DNA of 7,111 bases from Candidatus Woesebacteria bacterium RIFCSPHIGHO2_01_FULL_44_10 (lineage in GTDB: Bacteria > Patescibacteriota > Microgenomatia > UBA8517). Within the stretch, counting starts at the first letter, position 1, and every line of letters starts with the position of its first letter. Position numbers and translations under genes: made by a program. The DNA lies in NCBI GenBank assembly GCA_001792465.1, contig MGGO01000017.1:28615-35725 (forward strand), read 5' to 3'. Below the pieces are notes generated by a model, which saw nothing but the letters and a program-made list of their open reading frames with translations, was not told the DNA's origin and made no database searches. Shown piece by piece: positions 1 through 5,885 of the stretch.

Positions 1-942
1 TTCTGCCTTAATGAATCCCCTGAAGCGCATTTCAATCCCTAATCTTTTCTGAAGATCTATAAGTTCCCCGCACAGTGTTTCCAGTCCACCGGTTGAGACA
101 TTTAACTCATCGTCATAAAACATGATTCCTCTGATTGGCTCCTCCCAATTTTCAGACATGTGGATTACTTCTTCGATTTCGACGATGACACTCTTGCTTA
201 TATTTCTCGATCGCGCGATCCTTAAAAAATCGGTATTTCTGCCACCGCAAAAACCACATTCAAAAGGGCAGCCGAGCTGAGAAATTAGACTGGCGGCCCG
301 GTGGCCGTCGATATGATATCGATATGACTCAAGGTCTACAAGGTTTCTGTCTGGAAACGCGAAATCATCTAAGGTTCCCCTTTGCATGAAAAGTGACGAT
401 TGTCTCGAACTGGCATCGATAATAGATTCGTTATTTTGTGGGTCGAGGGCGTAGAAAATAGCCATTTCTCCGTCACCAACGACGAGTTTATCGAAAAGGC
501 TCTCCAGTTGTTCAAAAACATGAGTCCCGCGTCTTTCTTGGCCTAATTCCTGGTCTTGAAGTAGGGCGGTATAAGCTAAGGTTACATGGGGCCCGCCCAA
601 TATTACTTTAGCGTTAGGATTGACTTCTTTGATTTTATTTCTGATGATTACGGCATTGGGAATGTGGGGAGTAGTAGCTGTAATACCAAAAACTTGTATC
701 CCCGTGTTTCTTACGTAATCCTCGACCAAATCTTCATAGTTTGAGTATCCAGACAAATCGAGCACTTCGACATGATTTCCGTTTTTTCTCAATTCGGCCC
801 CGACTTTCAAAGGGCCCAAGAGGGGGAAAACTCTTTCGTCTGCTAAGAAAGGGGAAGGAGGTGTAATAATTGCTACGGGGATATCCCTCACACGTTCTTT
901 GGTAGCTTGTAGTTCTTGCTGGAAAACAATTAATTTCTCCAC
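1..942 (-). CDS. B12-binding-domain radical SAM protein (partial, C-terminus outside window)
   Basis: Reading the minus strand from a GTG at 942 gives 314 uninterrupted codons that run off the left edge. Residues about 22-165 look like a cobalamin-binding Rossmann domain: ITPPSPF near the start, VLDLSG, then VILGGPHVTLAY and VVGDGEMAI, all typical of this class. The DxHxxG motif that supplies the axial histidine to B12 is not visible. The radical SAM domain follows, with the 4Fe-4S motif GCPFECGFCGG (C225, C229, C232) and IMFYDDELNV, the usual post-cluster strand. Relatives modify lipids, tetrapyrroles or antibiotics by radical chemistry; the substrate here cannot be told. The start is uncertain: an in-frame stop lies at 994-996 and no ATG or TTG occurs before 942. 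A second GTG at 891 would begin just before the B12 domain. No Shine-Dalgarno is seen at either. The gene has its own likely promoter downstream of the sugar operon. The family call is firm, the function open. Confidence 0.9.
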   Translation of the reverse strand, partial: MEKLIVFQQELQATKERVRDIPVAIITPPSPFLADERVFPLLGPLKVGAELRKNGNHVEVLDLSGYSNYEDLVEDYVRNTGIQVFGITATTPHIPNAVIIRNKIKEVNPNAKVILGGPHVTLAYTALLQDQELGQERRGTHVFEQLESLFDKLVVGDGEMAIFYALDPQNNESIIDASSRQSSLFMQRGTLDDFAFPDRNLVDLESYRYHIDGHRAASLISQLGCPFECGFCGGRNTDFLRIARSRNISKSVIVEIEEVIHMSENWEEPIRGIMFYDDELNVSTGGLETLCGELIDLQKRLGIEMRFRGFIKAE

Positions 943-1004
943 AGTATCTGTGAATTTATTAGCCTCAGAAAATTCTAAATGGCTTTGATAAATTTACTAG
1001 TATC

Positions 1005-1033
1005 AGTATTAAATTTTCAAATAGTCAGGTCAA
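1005..1033 (-). promoter_or_regulatory. Probable sigma70-type promoter of the radical SAM gene
   Basis: On the minus strand TTGACC (1033-1028, five of six to consensus) is followed after 17 bases by AATACT (1010-1005, four of six). Transcription would begin near 998, about 55 bases before the GTG at 942. A 7-bp AT-only inverted repeat (990-996 with 1010-1016) and a short palindrome TACTAGTA (995-1002) overlap the -10 and start region and could be an operator, but they are short enough to be chance. Confidence 0.5.
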
Positions 1034-1063
1034 CTAGATAAAAGAAGTGCAAAAGGAGTCACA

Positions 1064-1831
1064 TTAGCTCATTTTAAATTTCTTGAAGAAAGCTGTGTTG
1101 GCGCGGACATAAGCTTTTGGGGTGCCGGTGTTGTAGGTGTGGCCCTGAATTTGAACTCCAAGGCAAGGTTGACCTTGCTTTAGGGCTTCTCTTAATGCAT
1201 CTCGGTCAGTTAACTCGTTTGTAGGTGGGTTGTCTAATAGCTTCTTGATAGCTGAGAATATTTTGGGTGTAAAAATAAATTGGCCCGACATTCGCAAACT
1301 GCCAGGGTGATGAGGTTTTTTGTTCTCTGGACAAAAATGGCTTATTTCGAAAAGCCAATCATTTTTTGCTCTTAAAAGGCATTCTCCGTAAAGTTTAAGG
1401 TCGGTTCGGGGGAATTTATCAAGGGAAATTAAATTGGACTGGCCGTCAAAGTTTTTTATGAGCTGCTTTGGTGCCGGCACTCTGGAGATAACCGGTAAGT
1501 CGGGCATCATTAATCCAAAAGGTTTTTGTCCGACGGCGTCTTTGCACAGATATATGGCGTGTGCCACACCCAAGGGTTTTTTTTGGTAAACAAATTCAAA
1601 TTTAGCCTTTTTGGTTAATTTCTGATTGTTTAAGAGATAGTCTTTGATGGTTTCTTTTTGTTTGTTGATAACGATAACTATTTTTTTAATCCCGGAAGCA
1701 GTGGCATCCTGAATGACCCACTCAATGACTGGCTTGTCGATCAAAGGCAGCATTTCTTTGGGGAGATAGCCAGAAACGGGCGCCCATCTTGAGCCCTTCC
1801 CGGCAGCAGGAATAACACAGGTATCAACCAT
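1064..1831 (-). CDS. galU: GalU-type UTP--glucose-1-phosphate uridylyltransferase, short form
   Basis: This 255-residue protein should join a nucleoside triphosphate to a sugar-1-phosphate, making an activated sugar (UDP-glucose in the classical case) in the cytoplasm. The N-terminus carries the nucleotide-binding loop AAGKGSR (9-15) followed by PKEMLPLIDKP (24-33), the GalU signature; RmlA-type enzymes have KQ instead of PKE. Further GalU landmarks are QKKPLGVAHAI (82-92), MMPDLPV with the presumed metal-binding D110, GQFIFTPKIF, NELTDRDAL and the closing GHTYNTGTP. Family members are usually near 290-300 residues, so this one is about 40 shorter, mostly in the middle. The loop is also unusual: G-S-R-W-A-P-V-S-G replaces the common GTRFLPATK. 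Substrate specificity could therefore differ. ATG at 1831 overlaps the end of the upstream glycosyltransferase by 8 bases with no clear Shine-Dalgarno, implying one mRNA and translational coupling. Confidence 0.85.
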   Translation of the reverse strand: MVDTCVIPAAGKGSRWAPVSGYLPKEMLPLIDKPVIEWVIQDATASGIKKIVIVINKQKETIKDYLLNNQKLTKKAKFEFVYQKKPLGVAHAIYLCKDAVGQKPFGLMMPDLPVISRVPAPKQLIKNFDGQSNLISLDKFPRTDLKLYGECLLRAKNDWLFEISHFCPENKKPHHPGSLRMSGQFIFTPKIFSAIKKLLDNPPTNELTDRDALREALKQGQPCLGVQIQGHTYNTGTPKAYVRANTAFFKKFKMS

Positions 1832-2525
1832 TTAATTTCATTTCGAGCCAGAGTTTGAGGGCACTGACTAGGGTTTTGACAACCACACTCCATTTGGCGT
1901 TTTTGACTTCGCCGGCGCGGCGGATGCGGTAATAGGAGGGAGCTTCAACAATTTTATAGTTCTTTTTTCGGAAGCGAACCAAGATTTCGGTGAGGATGAA
2001 AATGCCTTGGGCACAGGTAAGTTTAATTTTTTGCACTTTTTTGGTTTTCCAAATATTGACCCAGCCCACATCCATGTACTTGATGTCAAAGAGAATGGTT
2101 AGAAGTGTTAAATAACCATAGGAAAAAATCATGCGTTTAGTGTTGTAGTCCGGGCGCCCTCCTCGATAGCCGAGGATCAAGTCTGCCCCGTTCGTAGCCT
2201 CAAAACAGTGCCGCATATCCTCAATTAAAAACTGCCCGTCGGCCGGCATATAGGCGACGTATTCTTTGGTGGCAGCTTTAATGCCTGCCCACATGGCTTG
2301 GCTATAGCCGTCGTTTTTCTGATGAACAACGCGAAGATTTTTCTTGTTCTTGACCAATCGGTCGACAATCTCACCGGTTTTATCTGTTGAACCATCGTCA
2401 ACCACAACTATTTCAAAATCCTTAAAATATTTAGGGAGACTTTTGAGGGCATCTTTAACTACCCACTCAATATTTTCTTCCTCGTTATAGGCCGGAATGG
2501 CAATAGTGATACTTGGCTTACTCAT
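1824..2525 (-). CDS. GT2 glycosyltransferase, polyprenyl/dolichyl-phosphate sugar synthase type
   Basis: A GT-A fold transferase that probably moves a sugar from a nucleotide donor to a polyprenyl phosphate or glycolipid at the cytoplasmic membrane. Numbering from a GTG at 2534, it shows ITIAIPAYNEEENI (9-22), IVVVDDGSTDKT (42-53, donor-binding DDGS) and YMPADGQF (95-102), where D99 stands in the place of the DxD metal site but the first acidic residue is replaced by proline. The segment around MIFSYGYLTLLTILF (about 135-149) is hydrophobic and may touch the membrane; there is no full C-terminal membrane domain. I chose ATG at 2525 because MSKPSITIAIPAYNEE is the normal start for the family; GTG at 2534 would add three residues. 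No Shine-Dalgarno is present at either. It is the first gene of an operon with the GalU-like gene, which it overlaps by 8 bases, and is divergent from the orphan gene at 2608. The acceptor is unknown. Confidence 0.9.
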   Translation of the reverse strand: MSKPSITIAIPAYNEEENIEWVVKDALKSLPKYFKDFEIVVVDDGSTDKTGEIVDRLVKNKKNLRVVHQKNDGYSQAMWAGIKAATKEYVAYMPADGQFLIEDMRHCFEATNGADLILGYRGGRPDYNTKRMIFSYGYLTLLTILFDIKYMDVGWVNIWKTKKVQKIKLTCAQGIFILTEILVRFRKKNYKIVEAPSYYRIRRAGEVKNAKWSVVVKTLVSALKLWLEMKLNG

Positions 2526-2551
2526 ACCAGCCACAATGGTAACACAAAGTG

Positions 2552-2557
2552 ATTATA
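2552..2557 (-). promoter_or_regulatory. -10 box of the glycosyltransferase-GalU operon
   Basis: A perfect TATAAT on the minus strand (2557-2552) places the transcription start near 2545. The leader would be only 11 or 20 bases before GTG 2534 or ATG 2525. No good -35 is found at 16-18 bases upstream (the sequence there is CACCTT), so only the -10 is claimed. Confidence 0.45.
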
Positions 2558-2571
2558 GAGGGAAGTTTTTA

Positions 2572-2600
2572 TTGAAGGTGTTTAGAGGCTCTGGTATAAT
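2572..2600 (+). promoter_or_regulatory. Extended -10 promoter giving a leaderless mRNA for the orphan gene
   Basis: TTGAAG (2572-2577, four of six) is followed after exactly 17 bases by TATAAT (2595-2600, perfect), with TG one base before it (2592-2593) as an extended -10. Transcription should start at about 2607-2608, which is the A of the ATG at 2608. The mRNA would then have no 5' untranslated region. This also argues against any upstream start in the same frame, because those codons would lie within or before the promoter. Confidence 0.7.
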
Positions 2601-2607
2601 CATCCCG

Positions 2608-3963
2608 ATGCCTGAAGAGAGAAGAAGATATCCTGAACCTGATCCGTCAAATTTTGCTAGTCCCAGAGCCGAAAAAATGTACTGGGAGACTGAACGTCTA
2701 TTAGATGATTCACCTGTCTTTGGCGAGTTAGAGATGAGGTATTTATATGATAATTGGCACCGTATTCAGAAAGAGTTTTTACAGAAAGGTGAAACAGAAG
2801 AGGAGGCAATGCAAATTGCTTGGGGGGTGTTGGCCTTTTTTGTTGTAACAAGACTTGGGGAAATGCGTCTAGAAGCGGAAACTGATAAACAGTTCATGAA
2901 GAACATTCCGATTGATGAAGTCGACATAATGCAAGCATGGAGAGTAATGCAAAAGGGACGTTACGACGAAGAAACAAAAACTTATGTAGGAGAGCCGTTT
3001 TTCAGTGCAACAGAAAAGAACATTCAAGACATTAAGCTGCACGACTGTCCGTCGACACGAGTTGTTGATCCGCAGAATCCAGACTCTCCTTGTTTTGGCC
3101 ATCTTCAATTTCTTGACAAAGCAGCCGATCGGCAGCTTATTCCCGACAGTATAAAAGAAGCAGTACTCACGATTGCTACTATTAATAGAGAATCTCTGGG
3201 TTATGAAATTGATTTTTGGAATGAAATCCTAGAAAGGGAGCTTTCTGATAAAGTCGGTGCTGGAGAACTAACTCATCTTCTAGAAGCAACTTACTCAAGT
3301 ATGGTTTTGAAAATGATACGTAGTTGGAATGAGGAGGAAAGAGCCCCACGGCGTCTAGAACTTATGGAAGTTTGCTTGTCCAGACTTAGAAACAGAGAGA
3401 ATCCATTCCAGGACTTTCTTAGCTTGAAAGGTATGGCTAAAAAAAATAGAGAATGGAGAATCAGTCGTGGCGGGCCGAAGGAAAGTGAAGTGAGTAATTA
3501 TCAAGTACCCTATATAGCTCTACAGGGGCTTTCTTTTTCATCAACCCTGGAACTTAAAAGAACTGATGAACCTAGCTATTTTGCTGTAGAATTTGAAGGA
3601 TATAAAGGATTAGATTTCGGACTGGTATTCAGTTGGGCTCCAGAGATTCAAGGGTGGGTAGGTCATGCGGTGATTTCTCATGCAGGTAAAGAACCACCCA
3701 GATCTATTACCTGGCCTGTCCTGCTTTCGGGTGTTAAGACTCCTGCGGAGGCAGCAGCTGGGCTAATTTGTTACTATCAAGAGCACCTAGAAAATTTCAT
3801 ACTTCCTAAAAAAGTAACACTTACCGAAGAAGAAAAAAAAGAGGTGTTAGCTGGTTTACGAAAAAGTGGTATCCAAAGAGCAGATTCAGTTGATTCTGAT
3901 ACTCAAGAAAAAGTTGTTGAGTTAATGAAGTTATTAATGAGAGAGAAAATAGATTTTCAATGA
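2608..3963 (+). CDS. Unrecognised 451-residue soluble protein
   Basis: I do not recognise this family. The frame stays open upstream to 2497, but the promoter at 2572-2600 lies inside that extension, so the ATG at 2608 (MPEERRRYPEPD) is preferred. The protein has no signal peptide or membrane helix and looks cytoplasmic. The first third is charged and helical, rich in Glu and Arg. The central part contains H145-x-C147, then C162-x-x-H165, a symmetrical pair that could hold a metal ion. The segment around residues 305-385 (ALQGLSFSSTLELKR, AVEFEGYKGLDFGLVF, GWVGHAVISHA) looks beta-rich. The C-terminus (TLTEEEKKEVLAGLRKSG onward) returns to charged helix. Base composition resembles its neighbours. 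It is divergent from the glycosyltransferase operon, and its 3' end overlaps the frameshifted hydrolase on the other strand by 30 bases. It is not obviously a glycan enzyme. The reading frame is secure; the function is unknown. Confidence 0.85.
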   Translation: MPEERRRYPEPDPSNFASPRAEKMYWETERLLDDSPVFGELEMRYLYDNWHRIQKEFLQKGETEEEAMQIAWGVLAFFVVTRLGEMRLEAETDKQFMKNIPIDEVDIMQAWRVMQKGRYDEETKTYVGEPFFSATEKNIQDIKLHDCPSTRVVDPQNPDSPCFGHLQFLDKAADRQLIPDSIKEAVLTIATINRESLGYEIDFWNEILERELSDKVGAGELTHLLEATYSSMVLKMIRSWNEEERAPRRLELMEVCLSRLRNRENPFQDFLSLKGMAKKNREWRISRGGPKESEVSNYQVPYIALQGLSFSSTLELKRTDEPSYFAVEFEGYKGLDFGLVFSWAPEIQGWVGHAVISHAGKEPPRSITWPVLLSGVKTPAEAAAGLICYYQEHLENFILPKKVTLTEEEKKEVLAGLRKSGIQRADSVDSDTQEKVVELMKLLMREKIDFQ

Positions 3964-4477
3964 CCATGAAAGTAACACAAGGGCGGTTATTGTGGGGAGG
4001 ACTTCAGCGAGCCAGAAGATTGGGGACTTGAGATAGTTTTTCCACCAGCCGTCAATTTGGGAGATGGGTTGGGGCGCCCAAAAAGGGTGAGTTTTGATAG
4101 TTAAAAGGTGAGCCATTTTTCGGTTGAAAGGAAAAAGAAAGTTAATACCTTCTGGAAAAAAGAGAGTATCTAAAAAAAGATGGAGCATGGCCCCTGTGGC
4201 AAAAAAAGGCGGCCCAGGGGAAGTTTATTAGTGCTACTAGACTACCGATAATCAAAATTGTTAGCGGGGTGTGGGATGGGAAAAATCTGTGTTGGCCGAT
4301 GGTGCCGTCAAAGACTTTGGTCCCTTTTTGATAAAAACGATACAAAAAGTCAAGGTCCAGAGCATTGCCTCCAACGACAGTCGCGGTCAAAATAATCGAG
4401 GAGTCAACGGCGGGGACAATCTTAGTCAAGCCGATTCCAACAAGTAAGCTAATCCCAGTGTGGCCCAAGGGTGTCAT
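3934..4477 (-). pseudogene. YdjM/YbcI-like membrane metal-dependent hydrolase (DUF457 type), broken by a one-base frameshift
   Basis: Two minus-strand frames together make one 180-residue protein, a normal size for the small membrane-bound metal-dependent hydrolases related to YdjM and YbcI. The first frame (4477 to about 4201) begins MTPLGHTGISLLVGIG and carries H6, D41-x-D43, H63-R64 and H69 (QHRFFPSHTPL), the family's likely metal ligands, plus hydrophobic helices. The second frame (from about 4200 to 3934) continues with ATGAMLHLFLDTLF, the conserved HxxxD, and a last membrane helix near the C-terminus. The switch occurs in a run of seven T on the coding strand (4207-4201). Skipping one T joins the frames as PWAAFF-ATGAMLHLF; unrepaired, the first frame ends at 4142 after 111 residues. 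A real mutation, a homopolymer sequencing error or slippage are all possible. The 3' end overlaps the orphan gene by 30 bases. The catalytic activity of the family is poorly known. Confidence 0.8.
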
Positions 4478-4499
4478 GGTAATTCATGGTAGCATAATT

Positions 4500-4505
4500 T
4501 AAAAT
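4500..4505 (+). promoter_or_regulatory. -10 box placing the first methyltransferase on a leaderless mRNA
   Basis: TAAAAT (five of six to TATAAT) ends six bases before the GTG at 4512, so transcription would begin at or beside the start codon. An alternative -10, CATAAT at 4493-4498, would leave a leader of about 7 bases. The -35 region is weak (TGGTAA at 4477-4482, three of six). Confidence 0.4.
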
Positions 4506-4511
4506 AGTCTT

Positions 4512-5156
4512 GTGAGAAAAGACTTGATTGATAAAACCATAAGTTTGTATACCACGGTGGGTTGGAAGCGGTGGTTTAGCAGAATCAGATTTTGGGATGC
4601 GCCCTACATCGAGACTGAAAAATTAGTTCCTTCTAAAGGAACAATTGTTGATTTGGGTTGTGGGGAAGGTATTTTTACTAATTTCCTCGCACTTTCGTCA
4701 AAACAAAGAAAAATTGTAGGAATTGAGCTCAACAAAGAGCGCGTTTCTCAGGCAGACAGAAGATTGACTAATGTGAGTTTTAAGAAAGGGGACGCTACTA
4801 AAGTTGCAATCCCCAAGGCCGATTGCATAATCCTTTTTCATTTGCTCCATCATCTTTTATCGTTTAAAGATCAAGAAAAAGTTATTGCCCGTTGTGCTAG
4901 GGCACTAGCTAAAAGGGGTAAATTGATCATTGTGGAAGTTAATGTAAAACCGACTTTTAAATATTTAGTAAGTTGGTTCACCGATCATTTTGTTGTACCT
5001 TTTCTATTTGATAAAAAGTTTTACGAATCTGATATTTATTTTCGAAAGATAGCGGATTGGAAAAAACTTTTTGCCAAGTATAATCTCGGTTGTGAGGTTA
5101 TTTTGGCTGAGAAAAACAAACCCTTTAGCCACGTGATTTTTGTAATTCAACGGTAA
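4512..5156 (+). CDS. Class I SAM-dependent methyltransferase (A)
   Basis: A 214-residue single-domain methyltransferase. Motif I is TIVDLGCGEGIF (44-55), the glycine-rich loop for S-adenosylmethionine. E72 in GIELN should hold the ribose hydroxyls, and GDAT (D94) is the adenine-side acidic motif. CIILFHLLHHL (105-115) is the strand-4 motif, common in small-molecule methyltransferases of the UbiE/methyltransferase-11 type. A short hydrophobic stretch near residues 150-162 (YLVSWFTDHFVVPFLF) may contact a lipid or the membrane. It starts with GTG, with no Shine-Dalgarno but a -10 box just upstream. It lies 34 bases from the divergent hydrolase gene and overlaps methyltransferase B tail to tail by 32 bases. 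Target unknown; the neighbourhood suggests a sugar, glycolipid or isoprenoid carrier. Confidence 0.88.
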   Translation: MRKDLIDKTISLYTTVGWKRWFSRIRFWDAPYIETEKLVPSKGTIVDLGCGEGIFTNFLALSSKQRKIVGIELNKERVSQADRRLTNVSFKKGDATKVAIPKADCIILFHLLHHLLSFKDQEKVIARCARALAKRGKLIIVEVNVKPTFKYLVSWFTDHFVVPFLFDKKFYESDIYFRKIADWKKLFAKYNLGCEVILAEKNKPFSHVIFVIQR

Positions 5157-5853
5157 CAAACATCCCCAACCAATGATTAAACGAAGAAAGTAATTTTTCA
5201 AGATTTCTTGCCAGGGGATATAGGAAAGTGGGAATAAATTGGTAGTTAGTAAGCCCACCGCTCAATAGATACAAAAATGGCGTATGGGGTTCTATTTTTA
5301 AAATCTTTAATTCTGGAAATTTTGTCTCAAAGATTTTTCGATCTCTTTCAAACACAATCCAGGGAAGGGCGGCATTTGAATCACTCATTCTTCCCTTACC
5401 TTTTACTTTCCACTCGGAATTTGCGTCAAAGTGTTCGTGGTGAATGTATTTGTAAATAAAACCGCCCCAGAGGGAATTGTATGGCTCGATCATTATAATT
5501 TTGCCGCCGACCTTAAGGCACCTTTGCATTTCAGTAAGCGCTTTTTCAACATTTTTGATGTGATGAAAGACGTCAATCATTAAAATTGCGGCGACAGTTT
5601 TGTTGCCAAAAGGCATTTTTTCAGCAAAAAATACTTTGTCAATTTCAGGGCCACCTATTACATCCGAAGTTATGGTTTTTGGAATAACTTTCTTAATAAA
5701 TCCGGCCCCAGAACCAAGCTCTACGACTTTTCCTTCCGGAATATTATTTGGTCTCAGTTGTTCATAAAAGTCAAAGTAAATGCTATTTAAAAACTTCTTT
5801 TTCTGAATAATTTCTTTATCTCTCAGGAGAGCGCTTTCATTGTCTCTTGCCAT
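5125..5853 (-). CDS. Class I SAM-dependent methyltransferase (B)
   Basis: A 242-residue methyltransferase with motif I VVELGSGAGFI (43-53), D64 in TSDVIGG probably acting as the ribose-binding acidic residue, and AILMIDVFHHI (89-99), then LKVGGKIIMIEPYNSLWGG for strand 5. The DVFHHI motif is typical of methyltransferases acting on small molecules or lipids. The C-terminal third (from about residue 150) contains FERDRKIFETKFPEL and a hydrophobic stretch TPFLYLLSGGL and likely forms the acceptor cap. The ATG at 5853 is preceded by TATAAT only nine bases away, so the leader is at most a few bases and no Shine-Dalgarno exists. It is divergent from the methyltransferase-GT2 fusion gene across only 32 bases, which suggests joint expression, and overlaps methyltransferase A at the 3' end. 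Substrate unknown. Confidence 0.88.
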   Translation of the reverse strand: MARDNESALLRDKEIIQKKKFLNSIYFDFYEQLRPNNIPEGKVVELGSGAGFIKKVIPKTITSDVIGGPEIDKVFFAEKMPFGNKTVAAILMIDVFHHIKNVEKALTEMQRCLKVGGKIIMIEPYNSLWGGFIYKYIHHEHFDANSEWKVKGKGRMSDSNAALPWIVFERDRKIFETKFPELKILKIEPHTPFLYLLSGGLTNYQFIPTFLYPLARNLEKLLSSFNHWLGMFVTVELQKSRG

Positions 5854-5875
5854 AATATGGTAATTATAGTATTTT
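5847..5875 (+). promoter_or_regulatory. Probable promoter of the methyltransferase-GT2 fusion gene
   Basis: TTGCCA (5847-5852, five of six) and TATTTT (5870-5875, four of six) are 17 bases apart. Transcription would start near 5882, about 4 bases before the ATG at 5886. A stronger-looking -10, TATAGT at 5865-5870, has no matching -35 and would give a leader of about 9 bases. The -35 covers the first codons of the divergent methyltransferase B, so the two promoters overlap. Confidence 0.4.
5863..5868 (-). promoter_or_regulatory. -10 box of methyltransferase B
   Basis: A perfect TATAAT on the minus strand (5868-5863) stands nine bases before the ATG at 5853, implying a start of transcription near 5856 and a leader of about 3 bases. 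The -35 region (CAGCAT at 17 bases) is poor. The element interleaves with the plus-strand promoter of the neighbouring gene. Confidence 0.5.
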
Positions 5876-5885
5876 GTGTTTGATT

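Noticed and set aside
990..1016. AT-rich inverted repeat as a transcription terminator for the GalU-like gene
   Set aside because: The stem is seven A-T pairs with a 13-base loop and no GC pairs, too weak for a terminator, and it overlaps the probable promoter of the next gene.
1053..1058. AAGGAG on the plus strand, a textbook Shine-Dalgarno
   Set aside because: No start codon with an open frame follows at a usable distance, and the region leads antisense into the GalU-like gene.
2497..2607. N-terminal extension of the orphan gene by 37 codons
   Set aside because: The extension overlaps the start of the divergent glycosyltransferase gene and contains the orphan gene's own -35 and -10 boxes, so it cannot be part of the transcript from that promoter.
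4201..4207. Programmed -1 ribosomal frameshift at the T7 run
   Set aside because: The downstream frame needs a +1 (or -2) shift, and the zero-frame codons GCC TTT TTT TGC do not form an X-XXY-YYZ heptamer.
5004..5258. 84-codon minus-strand open frame
   Set aside because: It lies over the 3' ends of the two methyltransferase genes in another frame and encodes nothing recognisable; both real genes have family motifs.
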